From Rutpela maculata (Eukaryota; Arthropoda; Insecta; Coleoptera; Cerambycidae), in the NCBI GenBank assembly GCA_936432065.2, contig OW386291.2, positions 12,997,821 to 13,061,820 of the forward strand: a stretch of 64,000 nucleotides of DNA, read 5' to 3'. This document shows positions 1-11,998 of the stretch, piece after piece; the stretch's first letter is position 1, and each line of letters opens with the position of its first letter. Both the position numbers and the translations under genes were made by a program. The notes beneath the pieces are model-generated. The model did not search any database. It was not told the DNA's origin and saw nothing but the letters and a program-made list of their open reading frames with translations.

Positions 1-34
1 TTTTATGTTTTTGAGGTTGCTGAATCCGAATCCG

Positions 35-335
35 GGGTTTATTTGATACCATCATGTCAGTATCACGGTCAAATGAAGGTCAAACACATGAAATTCAATA
101 ATACAATCTTTTTTGACCCCGGATTCTGAAAAATCAGAAAATTTTACGTCCAAATACATCCTGAACGGTTCATGGAACCGATTTCTTAGATCATTTGTTT
201 TGTATCCATTTGATACCATGACATATAAACCAAGGTCAATCGAAGGTCAAACGCCATAATTCGAATGATATAAATTTTTTAACCCCGTATTCTCAAAGAA
301 CAAAAAATCTTACGTCCAAATACGTCTTGATCTGA
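35..335. repeat. Two diverged direct copies of a dispersed repeat
   Basis: Two copies lie about 167 bp apart. Each runs from ATTTGATACC through AAGGTCAA, a CCCCG-ATTCT stretch and TTACGTCCAAATAC. They are clearly related but diverged. The repeat belongs to no family I can name and no coding frame is conserved between the copies. Confidence 0.6.
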
Positions 336-909
336 GTCGAACCGAACTTTGGGTTTCATATGGAGGTATTAAACTATTTTGAGATGTTTTAAACTACATT
401 TTTAAGTCCAAAGACCCAAATTCAAATCTGCTGAATTCAATAGCCTCAAAATTCAAAACCCAATAACCTAATAGCTCTAAAAACCTGATCCCGTAGCTAT
501 AAAATGGGGATTACGGACGATGAAAGCTGATGAATCCGTTGGCTCGAATGGCCACATTGCTCAATAATCCCATAACCGAGTAACCCCATAATTTTATTAC
601 GTCTCTCATAGCAAAAATTCTGTTCTTTATAATTAAAGTTATTGAGCTTCACAACTCCAAACCATGCCACTGTAATTATGGAACTCATTTTCTCGCTCTG
701 CAACTTATCATGAAATTTCTTTGCATGGAACAACCTTTACACCCAAATCAGCATAGCACTTGTGTCTGCATCCAGGGCACCTCCTCGCGGTGACGGCGGG
801 CAACGGAGTAAGCCCGTTATGATGTACAAAATCCGTTCACGCAACCTCCTCGTGGTGTACATCGGGTAACGCTAATGCTGACGGTTTCACAATTCAGTTG
901 AAAGATTCA

Positions 910-985
910 AAAGAAATCATTCGAATTATAGCGTTTGACCTCAGTTTATACATCATGGTATCAAATGGATACCGGGATCGTGATA
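910..985 (-). repeat. Inverted partial copy of the 35-335 repeat
   Basis: Read on the minus strand, this segment repeats the order GTATCCATTTGATACCATG, then GGTCAAACG, then TAATTCGAATGAT seen at about 203-270. The three copies together look like remnants of one dispersed element with inverted ends. Confidence 0.55.
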
Positions 986-2919
986 AGCGACCACAAAAAC
1001 TTAAAGGTCACTAGTCATAGATGCAAGTTTTCGATTTACAATCGATATATCAGCTAAGAAATGGAAAATAAGCATCCCCTCCGAAGGATGGTATATCCGC
1101 TATATATCTGAAATTACGTAGCTTCCGCGTATACACTGATATACAAGCCACTAGAAGGTGGGATGAGAACGCTGTATTTCCCAAGATGGGTCACACATCC
1201 AAGTACTAACCGCGCTCGACGTTCCTTCAACTGTGAATTTTGGGTTGGGGTGCGAGGGGGTCAATATCAGAGACATCGTAATCGCTGTATCACATTAGCG
1301 AAAATCCTGTATCAAGGGTTTTCAAGAGGACTCTTTAGGAATGTCATGGCCTCGTGATTCTTCCTCATCGCTTTAGAGAAATTCACAGGAGTTAAAGAGT
1401 GGAAATCTGAGCAATTTTACAATCATTATATTGTATGGAAAAAAATTCTGAAGTATCCCTTTCCCATACGCCATAGTCTATAGGTCCGTTTTTAACAAGT
1501 GGATTTTATGAAGGGGAAGGGATGAATATCGGAGCAATTTGATAATCGCATAATATAAAAAAATACTGATGTAGCGGTTTCCAAGAGTGCCTTTCTCTTA
1601 TGTCAGAGCCTCTTGATTCGTTTTCATCCCCCAAATGATTCCGACGACTGTTTTCGTGTACTAGGTCGTAACAGACTTATGGTTCATCCCTATTAATACA
1701 GCTTGGAGAGTTCAAGCTTTTTCGCCAGTTATTGGAGCTTTTATGCAGTTTTGTATAATATTGGGGTAGTTTTTATCCTCTTAAGGGTGTGTCTCAATTA
1801 CTTTGTGTAAGCTTTAGTCAACACCTTCGTTCATGCATTCAGCCGCTAGACTTATACTATATTTCTGTTCATGGAAGCTCTATAACTCAATAGCATCAGT
1901 TTTCCCTATTTTCATCCTTATATAGGGGATGTTTTTGGTCCTTCTGAATTAATCGATGGATATACGGATTCGTCGATATTAGATATGAATTCTGCGTCGA
2001 AAAATACTAAGATTATCTTGATTGCTCTGCCATAGCTGATGAGTAGTGTAACGCCTCCTAGTGGGATTGTTACAACTCAGCTGATTTTTAATAAAATCGG
2101 TGGCAAATTATAGAGGTTCCCTGTAAGGTCGTACGGGCAGTAAAGGTAATTCCCTCCTAGATGTCTCCGACATAGCTCACTAAATGTTCCCCCTGCCGCG
2201 ACTGAAACGAAACCCCCCCCCGATTTCTCTCTCTCTGATTAGTGGCGGCGACTAGGTAGCTCGTTTTTGATGGCGTCTCGTAAAATTATACAAATTTGTT
2301 CAATTTCTTAATTGGAATGGAGGGTGAGTAGATCGTTTTCCATTTAACTTTCAGAGCTAATTGCGTTATTATTTTATTTTGGGGTTTCTAATTGAACATT
2401 AAGCATTAAGCAGTTAAACATTAACCATTAATCAATTAAACATTAATCATTAAGCAATCATGCGTGTCCTAGCACGATAGTCCTTTGCATTAATTGTCGA
2501 TAAGTCACCAAAATGTGTTACACATCAATTTGAAATTTGCGATTAAACGTTGCTTTTGCATCTACGTAGTCAAGACGGTCAAATATATTTCGATGATTAT
2601 TTTTGTCTAATTTAATCACGTTATGATGGGAGTAGTTGCAACGTCCTTATACTGATTTGCGATCTACCTCTGCATATACGGAAGTTCCCTGATCAAGTAC
2701 AATTGATTAATTCTGAGGCAATTTTCATTGGGACTACGTATTATGGTCGATTAAGCTTTTAACTAATGTTTGTGGATCACGCCGGAATATTCCGAGAGTA
2801 GGGGCCAGAAGTTGAAGCGGCCATTTTATTGTCACGTGAAACTTGCCAGAATCAACGTGCTACGTCATATTACAAACAGCTGATTAGTGGAAGACCAGAC
2901 CCTCTGAATTCGACACCCT
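986..2919. other. Non-coding stretch, no gene recognised
   Basis: Only short open frames occur and none resembles a known protein. The stretch holds a C-run and CT-repeat near 2210-2240 and, at about 2395-2458, a short cluster of CATTAA-type imperfect repeats. I see no RNA gene in it. Confidence 0.5.
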
Positions 2920-3999
2920 CTATACAACTCGCGAACACCCACCTACAAAATAGGTAATCTGATGTAAAATAACCCGCTAAACTTGATTTTTGAATTCGCC
3001 CATTGATTTGAGATTGCCAAAATGACCAAATTGGCAATTTTCTAAAAAAAATAAAAATTATGTGTTATTTTTTGTTTTTTATATAACACGTCATATATTT
3101 TTTATTTTACTTCAGAATTTTTTAATTTTTTTACATAATATTCTCTAACTATTCTTTGATATGTTGAAAGTAAAAAACTTTACCTAAAAAATAATTAGTT
3201 GGCAAAAAAAAATAACAACTTTTCTTTGACGCAAAATCTTTAAAATTTGCAGAGTAAAATGTCCGATCGAGGTATCTTTTTTATTTTTAAAGTTAGGTGC
3301 CTACTATAATCGAAGAAAATGTTCCGAATGAACTAAATAAAATCTTTTATAAGAAGTTTTTTTTGAAATTTTGCTCCCTTATCGAAATATTCATTAATTG
3401 TTTCAGCGTCCGAACGAATGCGCGCTACTATGAATCGGCCGCAATCGCATCTAGAGCTAAACGCAGACACGTGCCGGGTGATTATTATTTTCCAGTATCC
3501 ATTTATGTTAAGTTGAAAGTGCTTTTTGTCTCAGTCCTTATATTTAGTGCGTTATAAACACATAGTTTGGCATAATAAATTATAATTACTCGGATAGGAA
3601 ATCAAAGGAAACAACGTACTCTTCGCCTGTTAACTGGATTTTTATATAATTGTTATACATTCAATAGGATACTTTTCGCAGTTTTTTTGTAAATAATGTT
3701 ACTTTTAGACATTTTTAATTTTATAGTACGATCTTAGTTGGTAAAAGACTTGGTAAAAAAACTATACCAAACCCCATTTGGGTTTCGATTCCGAGTCAAA
3801 AGAACTACACCACCACCTTACACGTAGAAGAATGTAAATTTTTACATTATAAGACACGAGCTATAAAATCATATTTTCACGGTTGTATATTACATTATGA
3901 AATGTATATTTGTAAAATATATAAATAATTAGAAATATTAAAATGAATATTCTATTCAATTACAAAAACATAAAAATTAAAAAAAAATTTTTTCAACAT

Positions 4000-4217
4000 G
4001 AAAATCACGAGCTTTTTTTTATCGGATAAATTTCTCTTTGTAACGAAATAATTTTGCCAATCAGTGCTTTTATGAGAAAAACTGACATGAAAAAATCGCG
4101 AGACCGGAGATCGAGCGATTTTGTCAAATGTCAGTTTTTCGAGCAAAATTACTGATTGACAAAATATTGAGTTAAAAAGAAATTTATCCATAAAAGAAAA
4201 GCTCGAGTGATTTTTGG
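4000..4217. repeat. Hairpin (MITE-like) nested in element A
   Basis: The two arms are about 100 bp each and mirror one another around 4103. Motifs such as ATCACGAGC, AAATTTCT, CCAATCAGT and AAACTGACAT in the left arm reappear complemented in the right. It has no coding capacity and looks like a small palindromic element that landed inside element A. Confidence 0.6.
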
Positions 4218-4747
4218 CAAGATAAATTAACGACAGAATATGTGAACGAACAACAATTAAAAATAATTATAATTTTCTCAAAACGACTCATATCGTACAG
4301 TATAATTTCCACAAGACTTAAAAGTTATAGCCGACAGTACAGATTTTAAAATGACGTGCGACTACTAGATATACTCTGCTTTTGTGGAACAGGTATTTTT
4401 ATCGTGATAAGAAACGATGCACCTTTTTTATCGCTGTCAAAGTGACAAAATGTGACTGTCAAATAGACTTTTTTATATAGGAGTTAATTTATCAAATTTA
4501 AATCATTAAGTAATAACATTTTTATTTATCGATCGATTTTGTTCAAATAGGGTTCTTCTTCTAGCTAACACTAATTTACTGTCCAAATTTCAGTACAATC
4601 GGAATTTTCTTTCTTCAGTTATCGTGCTTACAAGAAACGTAACGGACGGACAGACAGACGGACATTTTGAAAGTTGTTCAGAATTCGTTCACTAACACAA
4701 TGGTATGAAAATTTTTTTGTCTGCGAGCGATATTTACGGTTTTAGAA

Positions 4748-4978
4748 ATGTACCGATCAATTGCAAAATCCGATGACATTTCTGTGGCTCTAAAACAATA
4801 TTTAGAACAGAAAAATTTATTTTTATCACTAAATCCAGTTTACCATGCACAATGTAGAAGATCGTATACCCGAACTGCTTATAAAAGAAAATCAGAAATT
4901 GTAAATCCTAGTACAGAGAATACAAGTAAAAAGGGCATTTCTGCAATGTGCTATTTACAAGACAGCCTACCAAATTAA
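4748..4978 (+). pseudogene. N-terminal fragment of a TIR-element ORF (element A)
   Basis: The 76-codon frame contains VYHAQCRRSYT, which matches in kind the VYHVTNRCYKTYT motif of the ORF in the second TIR element at 51805. In both, a Y-H-x(2-3)-C motif is followed by a basic or aromatic stretch, suggesting a zinc-binding N-terminus. The frame stops at 4978, and the following coding sequence continues in another frame. I do not recognise the protein family by name. It is a relic of an element-encoded protein, perhaps a transposase accessory or DNA-binding part. Confidence 0.45.
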
Positions 4979-5192
4979 GCCCAGAATTCCAAATGTTTTA
5001 GATTTTGGATGGTACCTAAAGGAGGAAATCTTATTTCCAAAGATGATTTCAAAAAGCCCAAAACCCAATTTTATTGAGTGTACTCCATTTTGTAAATGTA
5101 AATTATATAACTGTACTACAAGCTGCAAGTGTAGCAAAGCAAACGCGCAATGTAACATAAGTTGTTTATGCGAAGGAAAATGTAATCTTTAG
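4941..5192 (+). pseudogene. C-terminal cysteine-rich (CxC-like) fragment of element A ORF
   Basis: This frame overlaps the end of the 4748 fragment but is shifted. It reads through a DFGWYLK motif into a cysteine cluster spaced C-x4-C-x-C-x5-C-x3-C-x-C-x6-C-x3-C-x-C-x3-C, then stops at TAG 5190-5192. The spacing resembles CXC/TCR-type (tesmin-like) zinc-binding regions. The order (Gly-Trp, a proline-containing linker, then Cys cluster at the extreme C-terminus) recurs in the ORF at 52726-52980. Most of the middle of the protein is missing. The assignment as a relic is firm, the function unknown. Confidence 0.5.
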
Positions 5193-5872
5193 TACCCACT
5201 TGCTGTTATAATTAATGAAAATATATGTTTTAATGTGTATGTTTCGAGATTATCTACATAATTTTATAACATTTAATTGCAAATAGAAACTAAATAATCC
5301 GTAGACTCACTTGATCGCTTAAACGACACCACAGATGGGCGACGTTAACAGAAGTTATGCTTTAAATTAATGCGGACGAGTTGCGCGGCCGCTTCCAACA
5401 GCGTCATCTCGTTACATGAGCCGAATTTCCAAAAAATATCTTTATAAAAAAGTTTGTTTAAAGTATATGGAACATTTTTCTCGTTTATACTATAACTCTC
5501 TCTTTAAAAATAAAAAAGTTACCTCGATCGGGTATTTTTCAACGCAAATTTTAAAAAACCGCGACAATAGAGGGTAATTATATTTTTTTTAGGCACTATA
5601 TTATTAGTTACACTATATTCTTTGCCGTCAGCCTGTCCAAGAATATTGGAGGGATAATGTGTAAAATATTGGCCAAAATCTGAATTAAAATAAAAAAGAT
5701 ATGATGTGTTATGTGCAAAACAAAAATTAACACATAATTTTAAAATTTTTCAAAAAATTTGCGAATTGACCGATTTGGCAATCTCAAATTAATGGGCGAA
5801 CTCAAAAATCAAATCCAGAAGGTCATTTTACATAATATCATCTGTTTTTTAGGTGGGTGTTCGCGAGTTGTA

Positions 5873-8555
5873 TAGACTACTTTTAAAATGCTTCCTACAG
5901 ATTGGCTGCTCTCCGACTATGATTGACGTTGGTGGACAACATGGAACCTAACTCCGAGTTTTAACTGTGTCTCCCTATCAATCTTTTGGATCTGTGGCCA
6001 GTATCCAGCTTGCGAGAATATTCCTACTGACGTCTGGCAGACACAGCTGCTCAAGTTAAGTGTTCTTTCTATTACATTTTATATTCAAGTACTACCTCTC
6101 CAACAAGTTTTGCAAATTTTAAGTGTAGCGAATAAACTGCGCAGGCAGGATTTATTTATTTAAAAGGTTTTGTGAGCTATAAATCTACCCCGCTAATCAA
6201 AGAGCAAATTTTAGAGAGCCCTATGCATCTCTCAATCTTATTGTTGTAATTTTTTGTATTTTAAAAGTACAGGGTGTTTAGAGTCAAGTTGTGGTATGAA
6301 ATACCATTGGTGAGAGCTTTCATCAATTTACCGTGTGGTTAAGGGTTTGTGCCAGGTACTGTCACAAAGCCAAAGGTGGCTTATCGCCTTTTGCGCCCAC
6401 TCCCTGTTTTTAGTATCCTTTTGGTCAATACCAATTTTAACCCTGTTATATTTTATGGCCGTGGTGTCACATTTCATAATTTTTTTACCGTATGGTTTAC
6501 TTGTAGATTAAGTTAATGTCGTAATTTATACATTTTAGATTAGTTGTTACGTGTTCTGTCATTGGTAAATTTATTGTAGATCTATAGTTTATTGCGTAAT
6601 TTCAATTATCTACTGAATTGTTATTTTACAGTAGTACATTATTTATCTGTAGCTTTGTAATTTTTTTGTCAGTGACATTACGGTAGTCATTTTTTTATAG
6701 TGATATTTTTCATGACGTCTGTCAAACTCTTTACCTAATTTCGAGACAAATTTTTTACCTGTACTTGAAGTTATGATTATATCTCAGCCACGTTTTATTA
6801 TTATTTTGTGGTGTAAACTATCTGTTATTCAGTAAAACCGAGTAAATGTGTTTATTTCACTCGTTAACTTAATTTCATTTATTGTTATAACCTGCAATAA
6901 CTTTTGTCGTGGAGTAAAATAATATTGACTGAGTATTGTTTTTCCCTGTCATGAATAGTGAGCACTGATATAGTTCAGATATTAGGCGAAATAGTTTGAT
7001 TGTCATTATAATATACCTTTTGTGGTTAAACCACCATCGCTAGAGCTTGATTAAGTCACATTTTACATTTCATCGTGTATCTAGATCCTTGCTTAACGTG
7101 TTTATTGCTTGAATTGCCTGAATTAACCCTACCCTGTATATATCTAAACACTAACTTTAATCTACCATTGTTCATTTTCTTCGATTTCAAATCGAAACTT
7201 GTACATTTTTATTCGATATTAAATCGATACTATTATTACGTTCTAATATTTGTTTATGCTGTATATTTTCCTATTTCATGGTCCTCCTAAAGGGCCTGGC
7301 GCCCACGCGACTTTTGAGTCTTTGTGTACCAAAATTTACATTTTTTTAGCCATATTATCCACCATCTGTTAATTCATGCCCTCGCATCCAAAAGAAACTG
7401 ACTAGCCGTGGCCTAATCTATTTTGAGGTGGGCCTATTTTTTTTACTTAGGTACCTTCCGGGCCGCCCCAATTAGCTTAGTTTTTTTTGGTCCAAGGAGC
7501 CTTTGTTAAATTTTTATTATCAAATGTCAAGTGTGTGTGCTATAGTTGTTCTATTTTATAGTCATTTAGCATTTTTATTTTGAAGTTTATTTTCTGGCAT
7601 TTCCGGCATTTTTATTAAGGCGAAGGGACAACCTTACAGTATTCATTTCTTGTGGGGCTGTGAATTTTTTTATAGCATCACGCATATCACAACTTCAATC
7701 CCTCATTTTGTATTCAGGATGTTCTCATTATTAACAATAATTCAGCACTTAGTTTGAAACAAAATTCGAGGGCTGGAAAATTGGCGATTTTTGGCATATT
7801 TTAGGTTCACACTTTTATTTTAAAATGTTTATTTTAAAGGTGGTTCAATTTTGTTCAAAAAAAATTATTTTTTTTTTTGATAAACAAACAAATCGAAGAT
7901 CTTTAAAGAAACCGTTGTCAGCGCTGACTGTAAGATTTACAAACTGATACAGCTAATATATATTTTAAAGGAAAAAGTTTCAAGTTTGTTAGACCTTGTT
8001 ATGGTAAATCAAGCAGAACGCTAGATAAAGGACGAAGTAATTAATAATCACTGCTGAAAAGAAACCACCTAGAACTTTAAAGCTCCTTACAATAACGTTA
8101 TCAGGAGCCGGAGCTTAATTAGTTTTACTACAAAGTATATAAGTTAACCGGAGTAGACGCTACCAAGTTTTAAATCCTTTTATGCGACGTGTGTCATCTT
8201 AAAATCTTAGAAAACAATAAATCAACGTCTTCAGTACAAAACGGGTGGTACTTGATAAATACAAGGCCCCTGCATAAAAGTTTGGTGAATTGCTCGAGCG
8301 CTACACGATAGTATAGCCGAGCAGCTTTTCAGTTGAATAATTACGTCTCTTATAAAAAGCTCTCCCAAGTCCTGCGAAAAGTTAATCTCGAGATAAAAAC
8401 TTTTATGGCCGGTCTTACGGCAAATTGTTTTCTAAGTATGTGCATTGACGATCCAAAGTAATTGCCTTATTAGACGGTTTACTTCAAAATCACGGAAACT
8501 TAAAATACATTGTCTGTTATTATTAACTTAAAAGAAGCATAGAATAAAATTTACT
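5873..8555. other. Non-coding stretch, no gene recognised
   Basis: No open frame resembles a known protein. A lone CAGGGTG-type transposon end motif (TACAGGGTGTTTAG) occurs near 6270, with no partner found downstream. Pyrimidine-rich, low-complexity DNA dominates 6480-7600. Confidence 0.5.
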
Positions 8556-8563
8556 ATATTTTT

Positions 8564-8772
8564 CAGGGTTGGCATGTTTAAAACAAAATATTTTAAAAAC
8601 ATTTTTTAAAACATCGTATCATGTTTTAAACAAATGTTTAAAACATACTAATATACAATGTGATGCTTTAAGCAACTGTTTAAAACACAGTTTAAAATAT
8701 ACCATTTAAAACACTCTTTTAATAAAAAAAACCGTTTAAAACCAAAAAAAAACAGTTTTTTTCCCAACCCTG
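8564..8772. mobile_element. hAT-type MITE with 8-bp target duplication
   Basis: The terminal inverted repeats are CAGGGTTGG and its complement. They are flanked on both sides by the same 8 bp, ATATTTTT (8556-8563 and 8773-8780). An 8-bp duplication and a CAGGG start are typical of hAT elements. At 209 bp it cannot encode a transposase. The interior is made almost entirely of variants of TGTTTAAAACA. Confidence 0.85.
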
Positions 8773-8937
8773 ATATTTTTAGACTATTAGTTGCCTGAAA
8801 TTAAATTATCAATAAAAACATTTTAATTTATTGACGAAGTTATTTTTACTCTATCAATAACGAAGATAAAGTGTAGATAAAAAAAAAACATTTCAAATAC
8901 CTAACCTAAATGAAAATATTGCAGATTTATGAATGCT

Positions 8938-9060
8938 TCTGCCCACAGAAGCAAAGCGACGCACAGTGGGGCAGGAGTTCGAAAATGTGGCAATAATTCT
9001 AATTTCCGGAACAATCCCTAAAAAAAATCATTTATACGGGTTTTTGAGAGTGTACATTTT
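8938..9060 (+). pseudogene. Short coding relic with RRTVxQEFE motif
   Basis: On the plus strand this reads ...KRRTVGQEFENVA..., closely matching the minus-strand frame at 10823-11026 (NRRTVRQEFEDVA). Both are embedded in or beside inverted-repeat elements. I do not recognise the family. The likely explanation is two decayed copies of one element-encoded protein. Confidence 0.35.
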
Positions 9061-9261
9061 AAATCTGATGTTGAAATGTAAAAATATAGACCTGTGCGAT
9101 ATGTAAAGGTCAATCTGCCATATTGGAAAAATAAAGAACACAAAAAATTGCCGAAAAAATCAAAATAAAATATCTTTTCGATAAGAAGGAGTAATTTCAC
9201 CAAAGTTGGCAAAAATAAAAATTATCTATGGCCAAATATAATGCATTAAACCCGAACGCTC

Positions 9262-9451
9262 TAATAATAATAATAATATCTTTATTTTCATAGGACAGGT
9301 ATAGAAATATAGTCAAATTTGCAGGCTAAATCATAAAACATTGTAAAATATATTAAAAACACATAAGTCTAGACAAGATCATACTATAGTAAACGTGATA
9401 CAGAACAAATAAATAGATAAATCAAGACGAGGATTGCTAATATATCTAAGT
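9262..9451 (-). mobile_element. 3' tail of a (TTA)n-ending LINE, minus strand
   Basis: On the minus strand the segment ends in AATAAAGATA followed by a TTA repeat, the form of other LINE tails in this window (18.58 and 39.70 kb). The undisturbed partner arm of the foldback shows the empty site GACGCTCTAAGTCAAATAG near 10029. The insertion is flanked by TCTAA at both ends, a probable target duplication. Confidence 0.65.
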
Positions 9452-9781
9452 CAAATAGAACGGTCAACGATGGCGGACGAAATAAAATTTTTTAAATCTT
9501 CATCAAGTATCAGGGAGGCGTTGTGCGCCACTTTTTGTTTTTTCTATTGTAGTGTAGGTTCTTTTAGCCACATAAAGAGGAGAAAGTTCATTTTTTTTTA
9601 AATTTTCAAAAAGAGTGCATTTTTTACAATTTTCAAAAATGCATGGATCCTCCTTTTTTTCAGCGAATTTTCATCGAAACAAAATGAAATATACTCTAGA
9701 AAGTATCGTACAACTTCAAAAATATAATGCAAAATGAAACTCCATTAATTTGATAACGAAATTTATTAAGCATACCCATGG

Positions 9782-9782
<1 letters not shown>

Positions 9783-9822
<40 letters not shown>

Positions 9823-9823
9823 T
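9783..9823. repeat. TAA microsatellite
   Basis: An uninterrupted run of about 13 TAA units lies at the centre of the 9.0-10.3 kb foldback. Confidence 0.9.
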
Positions 9824-10729
9824 ATAAAAAAAAGGAAGGTCAAAGAAAATACATTTTTAAAAATTGTAGAAAATACACTTTTACTGAAAATAAAGAAAAA
9901 TTTAACTTTATCCCCTTAAAGTACCTAAGAGAACCTACAATCGAAAAAAAGTGACACACAAAGCCTCCTTGGTACTTGGCGAAGAATTAAAAAAAAAACA
10001 TTTCGTCCGCGTTCTTTGAGCGTTCTATTTGACTTAGAGCGTCCTGGCTTGGTGCATTATATTTGACAATAGATGAGTTTTGTTTCTGTTAACTTTCGTA
10101 AAATTAGTCCTTCAGATCGAAAAAATATTCAATTTTGATTTTTTCTGACATTTTTGGTGTTTTATATTTTTTCCAAGATGGCGGATTGACATATGCATAT
10201 CGGATAGGCCTATAATTTTTAAGAACTTTATTTCAAATCAGTATTTTTAAAATTCCCATTTGAAGATATATTAAGCAGATAAGTAGAAAATCCGCGAAAG
10301 TGCGTCAAAAAGTGCATATAACTTTTGACGCACAAGGAATTTTTGGGCACAAATATTTTTTTTGTAATCAGGAGATCATAATACATAAGAATCAACAACA
10401 AAATTTCTAGTGGAATGTTGTCGCTGAAAGAAATTGAATTAAATCAATTCGACTGTACTACACGTTTCAAAAATATTCATGAAATACATTGTCAGGAATT
10501 CAATTTAAATTTTAAGGAGTACACATGAGTACCAGTTTAACTTCAATTTTTAAACTAGAATGGTTCATCTACAATAACATATCAAGTTCACAAAATGGAT
10601 GTATGCGAAAATAAACTTTTTCTTCGGTTACAAAATATATTGTAGTTTATTGATATATTTGCGTAGGCTTGTTTTTGAAATTATGATTACTATATAACTC
10701 AAACAATTATAATAAAATAACGTTATATA

Positions 10730-11402
10730 TTGAGTACACACCTGACTGTATTGAATCCATAGTTAATCAAGTCAAAAACTACAGATATAAATGAGTTTTT
10801 CCACTTAAAAGTCCTATTAAATTTAGCGCATCGAGCATACGCAAATACTACTTGACAATAACAGTTTCATGGAGGTGGTAGTAGGCGAGGTGACCTTGAA
10901 TGACCTTAGATAGTGGCGCAAATGATATGTTCTCTTGCCATCAACAACATATAGTCCTTTAGCTCGTTTCATTTTAAGATTAAATGCCACATCTTCGAAT
11001 TCCTGTCTCACTGTGCGACGGTTCAATCGTTGCCAGAAGACATATTACTGTGTTAAAAAATCGTCCACGTTTAAAGTTAGAAAACCTAAGTTCTGAATGA
11101 GAAAAGGCTAATTTTAACAAAAAAATATGTATTTATATAGGATATAACTAGAGACAGGGATATATTCGACAATTTTCCCGCTATCATTCAAGTATTCGTG
11201 GAGAAATTTCGTCAAAATTGGTTCCCTAATTTCGGCGTTGTCGTGTCCTACTACCACCTCCATGAAACTGTTATTTTTAAGTAGTATTTGCGTATGCTCG
11301 ATGCGCTAAATTTGATAGAACTTTTAAGTGGAAAAACTCATTTATATCTGTAGTTTTTGACTTCATTAACTATGGATCCAATACAGTCAGCTCTGTACTC
11401 AA
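10730..11402. mobile_element. Foldback MITE with TATA target duplication
   Basis: The ends TTGAGTAC and GTACTCAA begin inverted arms of about 160 bp (10730-10888 and 11248-11402). TATA flanks both ends (10726-10729 and 11403-11406). The arms contain the CTACCACCTCCATGAAACTG and GCATACTCGATGCGC-type blocks in opposite orientation. The 360-bp spacer holds a minus-strand coding relic. Confidence 0.8.
10823..11037 (-). pseudogene. Coding relic inside foldback MITE (RRTVRQEFE motif)
   Basis: A 67-codon minus-strand frame begins MNRRTVRQEFEDVA and is basic. Its first half matches the relic at 8938-9060. The downstream half runs into the MITE arm, so it is not a natural C-terminus. The family is unknown. 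It is probably a captured or residual piece of the autonomous partner element. Confidence 0.35.
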
Positions 11403-11866
11403 TATATGTTTTTAAAAACGACTTACGAAAACCTCTATTTATCATTTTGGACCAATTGCAGTAACCTCATTCGTATGGGTGTGGAAAAACCACTTTTTCG
11501 TTTTTCCTGGAACCTCAAAACGTGAAGATATCTCAACTGTTGGTTTTGGATAAATTGCAGCAATACCTTCATTTTTATGGGTACGGAGGTCAAAATGGTT
11601 TATTGTTACTGTAGATAAATATTAAATAATTAAAAGTTGTTTGTTTGTAATGTTAACTCCCTAAATTAACGTCTTTTGTTAAAAATTCTAAGTACGGTAG
11701 TCAAAACTAATAAATGACAAAATTATATATTGGCTTTAAAAGGACACTTACTACTACTACTAGAAGTAGTAGTACGTTACTTGACCTGACTTAACTCCGA
11801 CTTATGCGATTATTAAAAAATATCGATATAGACTTCTTTAATTAAGAAAACGGAAAATAGTTATTA

Positions 11867-11992
11867 AGGTACCAAGGGTGTTATAAGGATAATAACGCAC
11901 CGAGGTCGGCAGTGTACAATCCCGAGGGCCTCAGGCCCGAGGGAGTGTACGTCGACCGAGGGCGTCATTATCCTATAACACCCGTGGTGCCT
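11867..11992. repeat. Large GC-richer hairpin
   Basis: Arms of about 48 bp (11867-11916 and 11944-11992) pair with few mismatches, including GGTGTTATA/TATAACACC and GGATAAT/ATTATCC. The loop contains GGGCCTCAGGCCC, itself nearly palindromic. No coding frame is present. Confidence 0.7.
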
Positions 11993-11998
11993 TCAACG

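Larger units (their letters stand above)
2923..5872. mobile_element. DNA transposon with long TIRs, element A (internally deleted)
   Basis: The ends are inverted copies of each other: TACAACTCGCGAACACCC at the left and its complement at the right. Similarity continues inward for roughly 450 bp (about 2920-3390 against 5410-5875). The ends sit next to TATA on both sides, so the target duplication is TA or TATA; the exact boundary is ambiguous by 2 bp. The interior holds fragments of a cysteine-rich ORF (4748-5192) and a nested hairpin (about 4000-4217). The superfamily is not assigned. Confidence 0.75.
9020..10275. repeat. Foldback repeat centred on a TAA microsatellite
   Basis: The left arm (about 9020-9660) and right arm (about 9830-10270) are inverted copies. 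Shared landmarks include the CCGCCATCTTGG-type block, GTCAAATATAATGCA, AACGCTC and a (T)TTTTCTA...GTAGGTTCT block. The left arm is interrupted by a LINE tail at about 9262-9451 that is absent from the right arm. The centre contains a (TAA)n tract. Confidence 0.65.

Noticed and set aside
3297..3557. 86-codon frame in the left TIR of element A
   Set aside because: Its first part is the TIR itself, mirrored at 5400-5500 without conserved coding; no motif.
3770..3800. TTTCGATTCC resembling a tRNA T-loop/B box
   Set aside because: No matching A box or cloverleaf stems could be folded around it.
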